This document shows positions 33,196 through 41,351 of a stretch of DNA of 52,650 nt, one piece after another (position 1 is the first letter of the stretch; each line of letters begins with the position of its first letter). Source of the DNA: Chloroflexota bacterium. Its GTDB lineage: Bacteria > Chloroflexota > Limnocylindria > Limnocylindrales > CSP1-4. The notes below the pieces were generated by a model. The model was given only the letters and a program-made list of their open reading frames with translations. It made no database searches and had not been told where the DNA came from. The translations under genes and the position numbers were made by a program. The stretch is taken from positions 4,147 to 56,796 of the forward strand of contig VBGT01000078.1 of assembly GCA_005889475.1 (NCBI GenBank), read 5' to 3'.

Positions 33196-34551
33196 CTACG
33201 CCGGCAAGGTCATCTCCACGACGGCACCGCCGCCCCCCGGTCGGTTCGCGGCCTCCACGGCGCCGCCGTGCGCCCTCGCGACGGCGCGGACGATCGTGAG
33301 GCCGAGTCCGACGCCTCCGTCGGATCGTGTGCGGCCCGCGTCCGCGCGGGCGAACGGCTCGAAGGCCCGACCCAGGAAGTCATCCGGAAAGCCGGGGCCC
33401 GCATCGGCCACCGCCAGGTGGATCGACGCGGCATCGCGTGCGGCCCGCACCGTGACCGTCCCACCGCGACGGGTCTGCCGGAGTGCGTTGTCGACGAGGT
33501 TGTCGAGCGCCTGGCCGACCCGATCCGGATCGACCGAGGCGCGGAGGCCCGGTTCGACCTCCGATTCAAGGGCGACGCCCGCCCCCGACGCGCGGCCGGC
33601 GAACCGGCCGAGGGATTCCGCGACGAGCTGCTCGACGTTGACGTCTCGCGGATGGACCGGCAACGTGCCCCGATCCGCCCGCGCCAGGACGAGGAGGTCC
33701 GCCGCCAGCCGCGTCATCCGGTCGGTTTCCTCGAGTGCGCTGCGCAGCGCATCGATGAGCTCCGGCTCGGTTCGGGCCCGACGCAGCGCGAGGTCGAGCT
33801 CGGCCTTGAGATTCGCGAGCGGGGTGCGGAGCTCGTGGCTGGCGTCATCGACCAGGCGTCGCTCCCGTTCGACCGTGACCTGGAGGCGTTCGAGCATCCG
33901 ATTCAGGCTCTTGCCGAGTGCGGCGAGCTCATCGTGCGTCGCCGGAACAGGCAGGCGCCGGTCGAGGTCGGTCTCGGAGATCGCTTCGGCCTCGAGGCGC
34001 ATCCGGTCGACAGGCCGCATCGCCGCCGTCCCGACGAGCCAGCCCGTCGCGAGGGCGAGGAGCACCGCGACCGGCAGGGCGATGGCCAGCTCGACCCGAA
34101 GGGCATCGAGCGTCGCTCGCTCGTCGTCGAAGGCGACGCCGGTGATGATGACCCGCCCACCCGCTGCCGGCGTCGCGAGCAGCCGGATCGCCGCCGGACC
34201 CTCCTCGCTCGGGACGGCGCGCTCGAACGACAGTGGCGCTCCAAGGCCGGTGATCGAGCCGGCGTCGAGCAGGCCGGTCGCTGGAAACTCCGGGGTCGCC
34301 GCGACGATCGAGCCGTCGGGCGCCTGGATCGCGGCGAGGACGTCGCCGATGTCCGAGCTCGCGAGTGGCAGCGCGGACCCGCTCGGCGGGTTGTCGAGAA
34401 GGTCCTGAGCGCGTTCGGTCAGCCCGTCGGTGACGGAAGCGACGAGGTCGGCCTCGAGGCGCAGGTACACGAGCGCCCCGAGACCGCTCACGAGCGCCGC
34501 GACCAGGACGGCCGAGACGAGCGCGAGCCTAAGCCTGATGGGCAGCGTCAT
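33196..34551 (-). CDS. Sensor histidine kinase (second system)
   Basis: A 451-residue kinase. Two membrane helices (about 10-32 and 165-185) flank an extracellular domain of about 125 residues; HAMP follows (MRPVDRMRLEAEAIS). HisKA has LVDDASHELRTPLANLK with the phospho-histidine near 245; the ATPase domain shows NLVDNALRQT (N box), DAGPGFP (G1) and GVGLGLTIVRAVARAHGG (G2). The ATG at 34551 is used because GGAG lies eight bases upstream; the frame is open to 34770 but that part is antisense to the regulator gene. It overlaps the response regulator by 23 bases. This is a PhoR/BaeS-like kinase; the signal is not known. Confidence 0.93.
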   Translation of the reverse strand: MTLPIRLRLALVSAVLVAALVSGLGALVYLRLEADLVASVTDGLTERAQDLLDNPPSGSALPLASSDIGDVLAAIQAPDGSIVAATPEFPATGLLDAGSITGLGAPLSFERAVPSEEGPAAIRLLATPAAGGRVIITGVAFDDERATLDALRVELAIALPVAVLLALATGWLVGTAAMRPVDRMRLEAEAISETDLDRRLPVPATHDELAALGKSLNRMLERLQVTVERERRLVDDASHELRTPLANLKAELDLALRRARTEPELIDALRSALEETDRMTRLAADLLVLARADRGTLPVHPRDVNVEQLVAESLGRFAGRASGAGVALESEVEPGLRASVDPDRVGQALDNLVDNALRQTRRGGTVTVRAARDAASIHLAVADAGPGFPDDFLGRAFEPFARADAGRTRSDGGVGLGLTIVRAVARAHGGAVEAANRPGGGGAVVEMTLPA

Positions 34552-35227
34552 CGCTGGGCTCCGGTCGGAGCCGGTACCCCGAGCCGCGCACGGTCTCGAT
34601 GGAGCTCCGGCCGAACGGCCGATCGATCTTCTCGCGGAGATACCGGATGTACACATCGACGACGTTCGAATCGCCGTCGTACGCGAAATCCCAGACGTGC
34701 TCGAGGATCCGGGAACGGGTGAGCACCTCGTCCGGGCGCTGCATGAGCAGCTCGAGCAGGGCGAACTCACGGGCCGTCAGCTCGACGCGCGTGCTCCCGC
34801 GGAGGACGGTTCGGGTGGCCGGATCGAGCGCCAGGTTCCCGACTCGGAGCACAGGCGGCCGCTCTGACGGGCCGCGACGCGCGAGCGCCCGCAGGCGCGC
34901 GAACAGCTCGCTGAACGCGAACGGCTTCGTGAGGTAGTCATCCGCGCCGGCGTCGAGGCCCGCCACCCGATCGGGCACGGCGTCCCGAGCAGTGAGCATG
35001 AGCACGGGCACCCGAAGGCCCCGTTCGCGGAGCTGCCGGCACACGTCGATCCCGGGGACATCCGGCAGCATGAGGTCGAGGAGTACGGCGTCGTAGGGGT
35101 TCTCCGCGGCGGCCCACAGGCCGTCCGTGCCGTTCGCGGCGACGTCGACCGCGTAACCCTCCTCGACGAGGCCACGCCGGAGCAGCCCCGCCATCTTCGG
35201 CTCGTCCTCGACGACCAGGATACGCAT
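34529..35227 (-). CDS. OmpR-family response regulator (second system)
   Basis: A 232-residue regulator with receiver domain (VEDEPKMAG, phospho-acceptor D51 in AVLLDLMLPD, LTARD and LTKPFAF with the conserved lysine) and a winged-helix domain (RVELTAREFALLELLMQ; NVVDVYIRYLREKID; TVRGSGYRL). The subfamily pattern is close to MprA/CutR-type regulators. It is the first gene of the minus-strand unit regulator-kinase-secreted protein. The ATG is at 35227. The targets are unknown; nothing upstream shows an obvious repeated box. Confidence 0.94.
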   Translation of the reverse strand: MRILVVEDEPKMAGLLRRGLVEEGYAVDVAANGTDGLWAAAENPYDAVLLDLMLPDVPGIDVCRQLRERGLRVPVLMLTARDAVPDRVAGLDAGADDYLTKPFAFSELFARLRALARRGPSERPPVLRVGNLALDPATRTVLRGSTRVELTAREFALLELLMQRPDEVLTRSRILEHVWDFAYDGDSNVVDVYIRYLREKIDRPFGRSSIETVRGSGYRLRPEPSDDAAHQA

Positions 35228-35303
35228 CGGTCACCCCTGCACGGGCGGAGCCTGATGCGTCGATGATGAGACCAGGATGAGCGGGCTGCGCGCTCAAGCG
35301 TGG

Positions 35304-35453
35304 TCAGGCGTGCCGGCGGGCCTTGGCCCCCTGTTTCCCGAGCGCCGTCCGGGTCGCCTTCGGCAGATGGGCGATGGTCCGCTGCTCTTTCGCGGCAGCG
35401 GTGGCCTTCTTGATGTTCTCGCGCGCCGCAGTGCGCTGCTTCTCGGTCGCCAT
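35304..35453 (-). CDS. Tiny basic protein, MATEKQR family-like
   Basis: A 49-residue Lys/Arg/Ala-rich protein (MATEKQRTAARENIKKATAA...). Such tiny proteins recur in high-GC soil bacteria without assigned function. ATG 35453 starts four bases after the stop of the next upstream gene at 35458, so they form a two-gene operon; GAAGAAGAG lies seven bases upstream. The alternative ATG at 35513 would add a segment overlapping the partner gene. It could bind nucleic acid because of its charge; that is a guess. Confidence 0.6.
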   Translation of the reverse strand: MATEKQRTAARENIKKATAAAKEQRTIAHLPKATRTALGKQGAKARRHA

Positions 35454-35457
35454 GGGA

Positions 35458-35601
35458 TCAGCTCTTCTTCTTCCCGCCGGGCTTGCTCGCCCACTTCTCG
35501 AGCTCACTCTCACTCATCCCGGTCCGCGTCTTCTTGCCTTCGCGCTTGCGCTCCAGCTCGGCGCCCATGAACCGTCGCTGCTTCTCGGTCTTGGCTGGCA
35601 T
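35458..35601 (-). CDS. Tiny basic protein, DUF3008-like
   Basis: A 47-residue protein starting MPAKTEKQRRFMGAEL, similar to DUF3008-type proteins (MPAxSxAQxRFMG). It is too short for many gene callers, but AAAGGAGGTCAGGCC precedes the ATG at 35601, a near-perfect ribosome site. It ends with a run of lysines (GGKKKS). It is divergent from the DNA ligase gene and upstream of the other basic protein, which suggests a stress- or DNA-related setting. No function is proven for the family. Confidence 0.7.
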   Translation of the reverse strand: MPAKTEKQRRFMGAELERKREGKKTRTGMSESELEKWASKPGGKKKS

Positions 35602-35632
35602 GGCCTGACCTCCTTTGCCGACACCCTGCCCC

Positions 35633-35642
35633 GAGGCGCCTC
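35633..35642. promoter_or_regulatory. Palindrome between the tiny protein and ligase genes
   Basis: GAGGCGCCTC is a perfect 10-base palindrome in the 110-base divergent region. A TACCGT box at 35700-35705, six bases before the GTG at 35712, is a possible leaderless -10 for the ligase gene. Palindromes this GC-rich occur by chance often, so an operator role is weakly supported. Confidence 0.3.
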
Positions 35643-35711
35643 ACGCCGGCATTGCGGAGCGGGTCGTGCACCTCGCCGTTGTCCAACACTCGGGTCGGCT
35701 ACCGTGGCGGC

Positions 35712-36827
35712 GTGCGCCTCCCCTTCGATCCGCCGATCGCGCCCATGCTCGCCAAGCCGGCAGATGCGCTGCCCGAGGGGGACGGCTGGCTGTTCGAGCC
35801 GAAGTGGGACGGCTTTCGCGCCCTCGTCTTCCGCGATGGCGACGAGACGCTCATCCAGTCGCGCGACCTGAAGCCGCTCGACCGGTACTTCCCGGAGCTC
35901 GGCGAGCCCCTCCGGGCCTCGCTTCCGCCGCGCTGCGTCGTCGACGGGGAAGTCGTAATCGCGGGCGGCGGCGGGCTGGAGTTCGAGGCGCTTCTCCTGC
36001 GCATCCACCCGGCCGCCTCGCGGGTGCGGATGCTGGCCGAGCAATCGCCGGCGTCGTACGTGGCCTGGGACCTGCTCGCCCTCGACGACGCCGACCTTCG
36101 CAGCGTTGCCCAGGGCGAGCGACGGACGCGCCTCGAGGCCGCCCTGTCGGGCATGGCGACGCCACCGGTCCACCTCACCCCGGCGACGACCGATCGCGCG
36201 CTCGCCGTCGACTGGTTCGACCGCTTCGAGGGCGCCGGGCTCGACGGCGTGATCGCCAAGCGGCTCGATGGGACCTACCAGCCCGGCAAGCGGGCGATGA
36301 TCAAGGTCAAGCACCAGCGCACCGCGGATTGCGCTGTCGCCGGGTTCCGGTGGCACAAGAACGGGCCGGGAACGCACGTCGGCTCGTTGCTGCTTGGCCT
36401 CTTCGACGACGCCGGGAAGCTGCACCACGTCGGCGTCACGTCGTCGTTCTCGTGGGATCGCCGGGCCGCGCTCGCGAAGGAGCTCGAGCCCTTGCGCGAG
36501 AACGCGCTCGAAGGCCATCCCTGGGGTGAATGGGCGGAATGGGCGGCGTTGGGCGCGGCGGACGCGTCGGGCCAGCGGCTGCCAGGGGCCACGTCACGCT
36601 GGAACCGGGGCAAGGACCTGTCGTGGGAGCCGCTCCGCGTCGAGCGGGTCGCGGAGGTGGCCTACGATCACCTGCAGGGCGATCGATTCCGGCACGGGAC
36701 GACCTTCGTCCGCTGGCGCCCCGACAAACAGCCCGAGGCGTGCCGCTACGATCAGCTCGAGGAAACCGCGGCGTACGAGCTCGCGAAGATCTTCGGGAGC
36801 TCGACGAGCCAGCGAACGGGAGGGTAG
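35712..36827 (+). CDS. ATP-dependent DNA ligase (LigD/LigC ligase module)
   Basis: A 371-residue ligase. The adenylation lysine is K31 in EPKWDGFRAL (motif I), with VVDGEVVI near 78-85 (motif III), LDGVIAKRLDGTYQPGKRAMIKVKH (motifs IV and V) near 177-201, and an OB-fold domain to the end. This is the ligase module found in LigD, or as a stand-alone LigC, used in bacterial non-homologous end joining. GTG 35712 is the likely start (VRLPFDPPIAPML); ATG 35652 would add 20 unrelated residues. The polymerase module is encoded nearby on the other strand at 37524-38984, and no nuclease domain or Ku gene is in the window. It is followed after 4 bases by a membrane-protein gene. Confidence 0.92.
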   Translation: MRLPFDPPIAPMLAKPADALPEGDGWLFEPKWDGFRALVFRDGDETLIQSRDLKPLDRYFPELGEPLRASLPPRCVVDGEVVIAGGGGLEFEALLLRIHPAASRVRMLAEQSPASYVAWDLLALDDADLRSVAQGERRTRLEAALSGMATPPVHLTPATTDRALAVDWFDRFEGAGLDGVIAKRLDGTYQPGKRAMIKVKHQRTADCAVAGFRWHKNGPGTHVGSLLLGLFDDAGKLHHVGVTSSFSWDRRAALAKELEPLRENALEGHPWGEWAEWAALGAADASGQRLPGATSRWNRGKDLSWEPLRVERVAEVAYDHLQGDRFRHGTTFVRWRPDKQPEACRYDQLEETAAYELAKIFGSSTSQRTGG

Positions 36828-36831
36828 GGAC

Positions 36832-37527
36832 ATGACGGACGAGCGACCGCCGGAGGGCGCGCCGGAGTCGAGCGCGGACACCACGGACACCGCGGACACC
36901 GCGGTTGACGCGGCGAGCCAGGCGAGCGATCCGAGCCCGACGATACCCGCCTACACGCCGCCTGCGTACACGCCTCCACCCGTTCCGCCGCCGGCGATGC
37001 CCCAGCCGGCGATGGCCCAGCCGGCCGTCGCGTGGTCGGCACCGCCTGCCGTCGCTGTCGCCGGCAAGCGAACGACCCTGGCCATGGCCGCCGGGATCCT
37101 GTTGCTCATCGGCGGGATCGGGGGAATCCTCCTCGGCCTGCTCATCGCGGTCGTGGGCGGCACGGTCATCAGCAACCTGAACTTCGACCAGTACGGCTAT
37201 TTCCCCGAGCTCAGGGGGGCGGACCCGGGCGCGGTTGCGGGCGGGGTCGTCGTGTTCGTCGGCGCCATCATCGCCGCCTACAGCGTCGCGTACCTGCTGG
37301 CGGGCATCGGCGTGCTGCGAACCAGCAACTGGGCCCGGGTGCTCGGCATCGTCGTGGGGATCATCAGTGGCCTGATCTGGCTATCGGGCGTCAGCAGCGC
37401 CAGGCAGATCCCCAACGCGAGTGGCGCGGCCGGCCTCGGTGTCTTCTCGATCGTGATGCTTTTGGCTCACGCCTACATCGTGGTGGTGCTGCTCTTCTTC
37501 TGGCGGACCAGGGCCTCGACCGCCTAG
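36832..37527 (+). CDS. Proline-rich four-TM membrane protein
   Basis: A 231-residue protein. The first 70 residues are Asp/Thr/Ala then Pro-rich, with repeats such as AYTPPAYTPPPVPPP and MPQPAMAQPA; four membrane segments follow at about 81-105, 134-158, 166-185 and 201-223. ATG 36832 follows GGGAGGG. It is probably cotranscribed with the ligase gene (4 bases apart). Its stop TAG shares bases with the stop of the convergent LigD-polymerase gene (CTAG). No enzymatic motif is visible. Confidence 0.75.
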   Translation: MTDERPPEGAPESSADTTDTADTAVDAASQASDPSPTIPAYTPPAYTPPPVPPPAMPQPAMAQPAVAWSAPPAVAVAGKRTTLAMAAGILLLIGGIGGILLGLLIAVVGGTVISNLNFDQYGYFPELRGADPGAVAGGVVVFVGAIIAAYSVAYLLAGIGVLRTSNWARVLGIVVGIISGLIWLSGVSSARQIPNASGAAGLGVFSIVMLLAHAYIVVVLLFFWRTRASTA

Positions 37528-38984
37528 CCGCTCCGTCGGGTGCGCGGCGCGCGCTCCAACTGGCCCGAGCGGTCCGGGAAGGCATATTCGGCCCACGGGT
37601 CGTAGTCCGGGTCGAGGGGCTCCTGGGCCGGGCGCTCAGCCTCGGGCACGTGGGTGAGATTCACGCGGACGCGGTACCACAGCGAGGACCGGCCGCGCAT
37701 GCCGTCGACCAGCACGTCCGGCTCCTCGAGCGCCGCGGCGGCCTTCGCATGGCGGGCCTTCCAGCGATCGAGGCCCGCGAGCGCCTCGGCTTTCGTCCTG
37801 GCCCGTGAGATCTCGATGACCGGGACGTTCGAGCGTCGGCGACCTGTGGGCGTCGGTCGCGTCCCGCCGCCGGCCTCCCGCTCGGCCTGGCGCCGCTCCA
37901 GCTCGGCGGCAAACCGGCGCTCCATCGCCGCGCGGTTCTTCTCGCGCTCCGCCGCGGCCTCGGGCGTGGCGTAGTCCTCGGTCGGCCGGCGCTGGCGTGA
38001 CGGCTGCACTCGCGGCGGCTCGCCCTCCTGCTTGCGGTAGTTCGGCGGCCACGGCGCGTCGCCCTCGCCCTGGGCCTCGTGCCGGCGCGACAGCTCGAGG
38101 AGCGCTTCCAGCGAGCCGACCGCCTCGTCGATTCCTGCCCCCGGGTCGCCGATCTCGGCAAACCGGGCCGGGACGGTGGAGATCGTGAATGCCTCGGCCT
38201 CGCAGGTGGGCACTTCGTCCCACGACAATGGCATCGAGACCCTGGCGTCCGGGAGCGGCCGGACCGAGTACGCAGAAGCGACCGTCCTGTCCTTCGCATT
38301 CTGGTTGTAGTCGAGGAACACGCCGTGGCGCTCCTCCTTCCACCACTTCGAGGTGGCGATGGCCGGAGCGCGTCGCTCGACGTCACGGGCGATCGCGAGC
38401 GCCGCCCGGCGCACCTCCGGATACGTCCAGCGCCGCTCGATCCGGACGTTGATGTGGATCCCGCGCGACCCTGATGTCTTCGGCCAGCCCACCAACCCGA
38501 CCGACTCGAGCGTTTCCTTCGTCACCATGGCGACGTCGCGGATCTGCGGCCAACCCACGCCGGGCACCGGGTCGAGGTCGACGCGCAGCTCGTCGGGGTG
38601 GTCGAGGTCGTCGGCCCGGACCGGGTGCGGGTTGAGGTCGATGCAGCCGAGGTTCACGATCCAGGCGAGGCCCGCCGCGTCGTCGACGACGATCTCGTCG
38701 GCCGTACGACCCGACGGGAAGGACAGGGTCACCGTCCGCAGCCACTCGGGCCGGTTCTCGGGCGCCCGCTTCTGGAAGAAGGCCTCGCCGCCGGCGCCGT
38801 TGACGAAGCGCTTCAGGGCCATGGGCCGGCCACCGGCGCCGGCCAGCGCCCCGGGCGCGACCGCGACGTAATACCGGACGAGATCGAGCTTGGTCGCCCC
38901 GATGGCCTCGAAGAAGACCTTGCCCGGATTCGTGATCACGACCTCGCGATCCCCGAACCGGAGGACCTCCTGCTCCTTCGGCAT
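37524..38984 (-). CDS. LigD-type polymerase (primase-polymerase) with C-terminal extension
   Basis: A 486-residue protein. The PolDom (about 1-300) has the catalytic acids D136 and D138 (RVDLDPVPG), TSGSRGIHINVRIERRWTYPE and VFLDYNQNAKDRTVASAYSVRP, typical of LigD polymerase modules that fill gaps and add nucleotides in end joining. After about residue 310 comes a charged coiled-coil-like stretch (AAAEREKNRAAMERRFAAEL) and a separate C-terminal segment (about 390-450: VPVIEISRARTKAEALAGLDRW), neither part of the core LigD domain. A TAGCAT box lies six bases before the ATG at 38984, with no Shine-Dalgarno sequence, so the mRNA may be leaderless. The ligase module is a separate gene on the opposite strand. 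Confidence 0.9.
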   Translation of the reverse strand: MPKEQEVLRFGDREVVITNPGKVFFEAIGATKLDLVRYYVAVAPGALAGAGGRPMALKRFVNGAGGEAFFQKRAPENRPEWLRTVTLSFPSGRTADEIVVDDAAGLAWIVNLGCIDLNPHPVRADDLDHPDELRVDLDPVPGVGWPQIRDVAMVTKETLESVGLVGWPKTSGSRGIHINVRIERRWTYPEVRRAALAIARDVERRAPAIATSKWWKEERHGVFLDYNQNAKDRTVASAYSVRPLPDARVSMPLSWDEVPTCEAEAFTISTVPARFAEIGDPGAGIDEAVGSLEALLELSRRHEAQGEGDAPWPPNYRKQEGEPPRVQPSRQRRPTEDYATPEAAAEREKNRAAMERRFAAELERRQAEREAGGGTRPTPTGRRRSNVPVIEISRARTKAEALAGLDRWKARHAKAAAALEEPDVLVDGMRGRSSLWYRVRVNLTHVPEAERPAQEPLDPDYDPWAEYAFPDRSGQLERAPRTRRSG

Positions 38985-38990
38985 GCCCGG

Positions 38991-38996
38991 ATGCTA
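38991..38996 (-). promoter_or_regulatory. TAGCAT -10 box, probable leaderless start
   Basis: TAGCAT on the minus strand lies six bases upstream of the LigD-polymerase ATG (38984). The spacing predicts transcription from the start codon itself. The -35 region is not evident. Confidence 0.45.
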
Positions 38997-39075
38997 GCGT
39001 GCTGTCGATTCGCAGACGCCGTTTTCGTCGATCCCGTGCGGGCGGCGAGGTGCGCCGCCGATGGAGGTCCGATCG

Positions 39076-39441
39076 ATGCGCTACCTGGTCCTGATCTACG
39101 ACGAGGAGACGGCGAACCCATCGCCGGAGCCGCCAGACCCCGAGCTCTGGGCCAAGACGATGGGCGAGTACAACGGCTACTCGAAAATGCTCCGCGACCG
39201 CGGGGCGTACGAGGCCGGCGAGGCGCTCCAGCCGGTCACGACGGCCACGACGATCCGCGTCCGTGACGGCCAGGCGATGACCACGGACGGGCCGTTCGCC
39301 GAGACCAAGGAAGCGCTCGGCGGCTTTTACCTCATCGAGGCGCGGGACCTCGACGAGGCGCTCGAGCTCGGCGCGGCCTGCCCCGGCGCGAAGTACGGCT
39401 CGATTGAGGTCCGGCCGATCCAGGAGCTGCCGTCCGCATGA
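39076..39441 (+). CDS. YCII-related (DGPF) protein
   Basis: A 121-residue ferredoxin-like-fold protein of the YCII family. The DGPF motif is present ([21 protein letters not shown] at about 72-92) together with the start [11 protein letters not shown] and the [16 protein letters not shown] end. It is the standard partner of ECF42-type sigma factors, whose gene follows 25 bases later. ATG 39076 is preceded by GGAGG; the in-frame ATG at 39061 overlaps that ribosome site. The biochemical function is not established; it may modulate the sigma factor. Confidence 0.92.
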   Translation: MRYLVLIYDEETANPSPEPPDPELWAKTMGEYNGYSKMLRDRGAYEAGEALQPVTTATTIRVRDGQAMTTDGPFAETKEALGGFYLIEARDLDEALELGAACPGAKYGSIEVRPIQELPSA

Positions 39442-39466
39442 CCGGGAGCGCCCAGACTCGGACCGC

Positions 39467-40744
39467 TTGACCGGAGCCAGCGCCGCCCACGAGCTCGTCG
39501 ATCGCCTGTTCCGCGAGGAATCGGGTCGAGTGGTCGCGACGCTGATCCGCGTGCTCGGTGACTTCGACCTCGCCGAGGAGGCGGTCCAGGATGCGTTCGC
39601 CAGGGCAATCGAGGTCTGGCCGGTCCAGGGCGTGCCGCGCAATCCCGCGGCATGGATCACGACGACGGCGCGCAACGCGGCGATCGACCGGATCCGGCGC
39701 ACGAGGCGGCTCATCGAGAAGACCGAGCAGCTGCGACGCGACGCAGAGGTCGAGGGGACTGCCGGGGGTGGATGGGGCGACGAGATGAGAGGGACGGACG
39801 GCATCGACGATCGACTGCGACTGATCTTCACCTGCTGCCACCCGGCGCTCGCGCCGGAGGCGCAGGTCGCGCTCACGCTGCGCACGTTGGGTGGCCTGAC
39901 CACGCCGGAGATCGCCAGGGCGTTCCTCGTCCCCGAGGCGACCCTCGCGCAGCGGCTCGTGCGGGCCAAACGCAAGATCCGCGATGCCCGCATCCCGTAC
40001 CGCGTGCCGCCCGCCGATGTCCTGCCGGAGCGGCTCGACGCGGTGCTGCGCGTGCTGTACCTGATCTTCAACGAGGGCTACAGCGCGACCATGGGGGACG
40101 CGCTCATCCGGCGCGAGCTCTCGGCCGAGGCCATTCGGCTGGGCCGGATCCTGGCCGAGCTGCTGCCCGACGAGCCGGAGGGCCTCGGGCTGCTGGCGCT
40201 CATGCTCCTCCACGACGCCCGCCGCGAGGCCCGCACCGGATCCGCCGGCGAGCTCGTCCTGCTCGAGGACCAGGATCGATCGCGCTGGGACGGCGACGAG
40301 ATCGACGAGGGCCGAGTGCTGCTCGAGCGAGCGCTCCGGCTCGGCAGGCCCGGCGCATACCAGGTCCAGGCGGCCATCGCCGCGCTCCACGACGCGGCCG
40401 CGCAGGCGGGCGACACGGATTGGCGCCAGATCGCGGCGCTCTACGCGCGCCTGGCGCGGCTCGCGCCATCGCCGGTCGTCGAGCTGAACCGGGCCGTCGC
40501 GATCGCCATGGCGGAGGGGCCCGAGGCGGGCCTCACCCTGCTCGACGCGCTCGCCGGCGACGATCGCCTCGCGACCTATCCATATTTCCAGTCCGCCCGC
40601 GCCGATCTCCTCCGCCGTCTCGGCCGCCGTGCCGCCGCGGCGGACGCGTACCGCGCCGCGCTGGCGTTGACGTCGAACGAGGTCGAGCGGGCGTTCCTGG
40701 CGCGCCGGCTGGCCGAGGTCGAGGGTTCGTCCAGGCCGAACTGA
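39467..40744 (+). CDS. ECF42-type RNA polymerase sigma factor
   Basis: A 425-residue sigma factor. Region 2 (about 10-80) has the [14 protein letters not shown]-like start and [21 protein letters not shown]; sigma 4 (about 120-175) has [36 protein letters not shown]. The last 240 residues form a C-terminal extension of helical, TPR-like repeats (for example [29 protein letters not shown]), the DUF6596 feature of the ECF42 group. Typical ECF factors are about 200 residues, so the extension is the hallmark. Start TTG 39467 is inferred from homology; no clear ribosome site. No anti-sigma gene is present, as usual for ECF42, where the extension and DGPF proteins are thought to act. Confidence 0.92.
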   Translation: MTGASAAHELVDRLFREESGRVVATLIRVLGDFDLAEEAVQDAFARAIEVWPVQGVPRNPAAWITTTARNAAIDRIRRTRRLIEKTEQLRRDAEVEGTAGGGWGDEMRGTDGIDDRLRLIFTCCHPALAPEAQVALTLRTLGGLTTPEIARAFLVPEATLAQRLVRAKRKIRDARIPYRVPPADVLPERLDAVLRVLYLIFNEGYSATMGDALIRRELSAEAIRLGRILAELLPDEPEGLGLLALMLLHDARREARTGSAGELVLLEDQDRSRWDGDEIDEGRVLLERALRLGRPGAYQVQAAIAALHDAAAQAGDTDWRQIAALYARLARLAPSPVVELNRAVAIAMAEGPEAGLTLLDALAGDDRLATYPYFQSARADLLRRLGRRAAAADAYRAALALTSNEVERAFLARRLAEVEGSSRPN

Positions 40745-40769
40745 CGCGGCCACTCGCGGATGGGCTGGC

Positions 40770-41165
40770 TCAGCCCGCTTCGAGACCCTTTGGCGCCTCG
40801 CGCATCAACCCGATGTTGTTGCCGTCCGGATCTGCGACGAAGGCGAGCCACAGGTCGTACTCGGGGTCGCGATGCACGACCTCGGGTCGCTCGCGGACGG
40901 TCGCGCCGCGCGACTTCAGCAGGCCGAGCGTCGCGGTCACGTCGGCGACCCGGAAGTAGATCGTCGCTGCGCCGTCGTAGCCGGGCTCGGTCGGTCGCGC
41001 CAGGTACAGCCGCACGCCTGCGACGTCGAAGAAGGCGTTCCCGGGATAGCGGAACAGCAGCGGCAGGCCGAGCACGTGCTCGTAGAACTCGGCGGCGCGG
41101 TCGACATCGGACACTGGGACGAGGATCTGCATGATCGGTCCGAGCGGGCGGTCGGGTTCGGGCAT
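40770..41165 (-). CDS. Glyoxalase/bleomycin-resistance superfamily protein
   Basis: A 131-residue vicinal-oxygen-chelate (VOC) protein. The N-terminal half (QILVPVSDVDRAAEFYEHVLGL) and the second half (AFVADPDGNNIGLMRE) match the glyoxalase fold, including the DPDGN turn and a terminal metal-binding glutamate. ATG 41165 has AAAGGGGG upstream; the in-frame ATG at 41198 adds 11 residues without a ribosome site. It is convergent with the ECF42 sigma gene, 25 bases apart. The function could be lyase, dioxygenase or binding protein; VOC proteins often accompany ECF42 factors. Confidence 0.86.
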   Translation of the reverse strand: MPEPDRPLGPIMQILVPVSDVDRAAEFYEHVLGLPLLFRYPGNAFFDVAGVRLYLARPTEPGYDGAATIYFRVADVTATLGLLKSRGATVRERPEVVHRDPEYDLWLAFVADPDGNNIGLMREAPKGLEAG

Positions 41166-41351
41166 GGCACCCCCTTTGCTGGCGGAGACTGTAGGCATTG
41201 GGGATCCGCCCGGGGGGCGCCGCCCGCGATCAGTCGTCCGAGACGATCCGGAAGTCGCGGGCGTCGGGATGTGCGACCCGATCGAGGTCGAGACCAGGAG
41301 GGTTGGGCGCGACTGACGCCGTCCCTCGGCTCGGGTCAGCCCGGCGGGCCG

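Noticed and set aside
34551-34770. Longer start for the second histidine kinase
   Set aside because: The extra 73 residues are Ser/Cys/Arg rich, overlap the response regulator and are not membrane or sensor sequence.
35633-35642. GAGGCGCCTC as a strong operator
   Set aside because: Kept only as a weak candidate; palindromes of this kind are frequent by chance in DNA of this GC content.
41230-41350. Short minus-strand frame ending LDLDRVAHPDARDFRIVSDD
   Set aside because: The frame looks coding near its end, but it has no start codon before it runs into the neighbouring gene; at most a decayed fragment.
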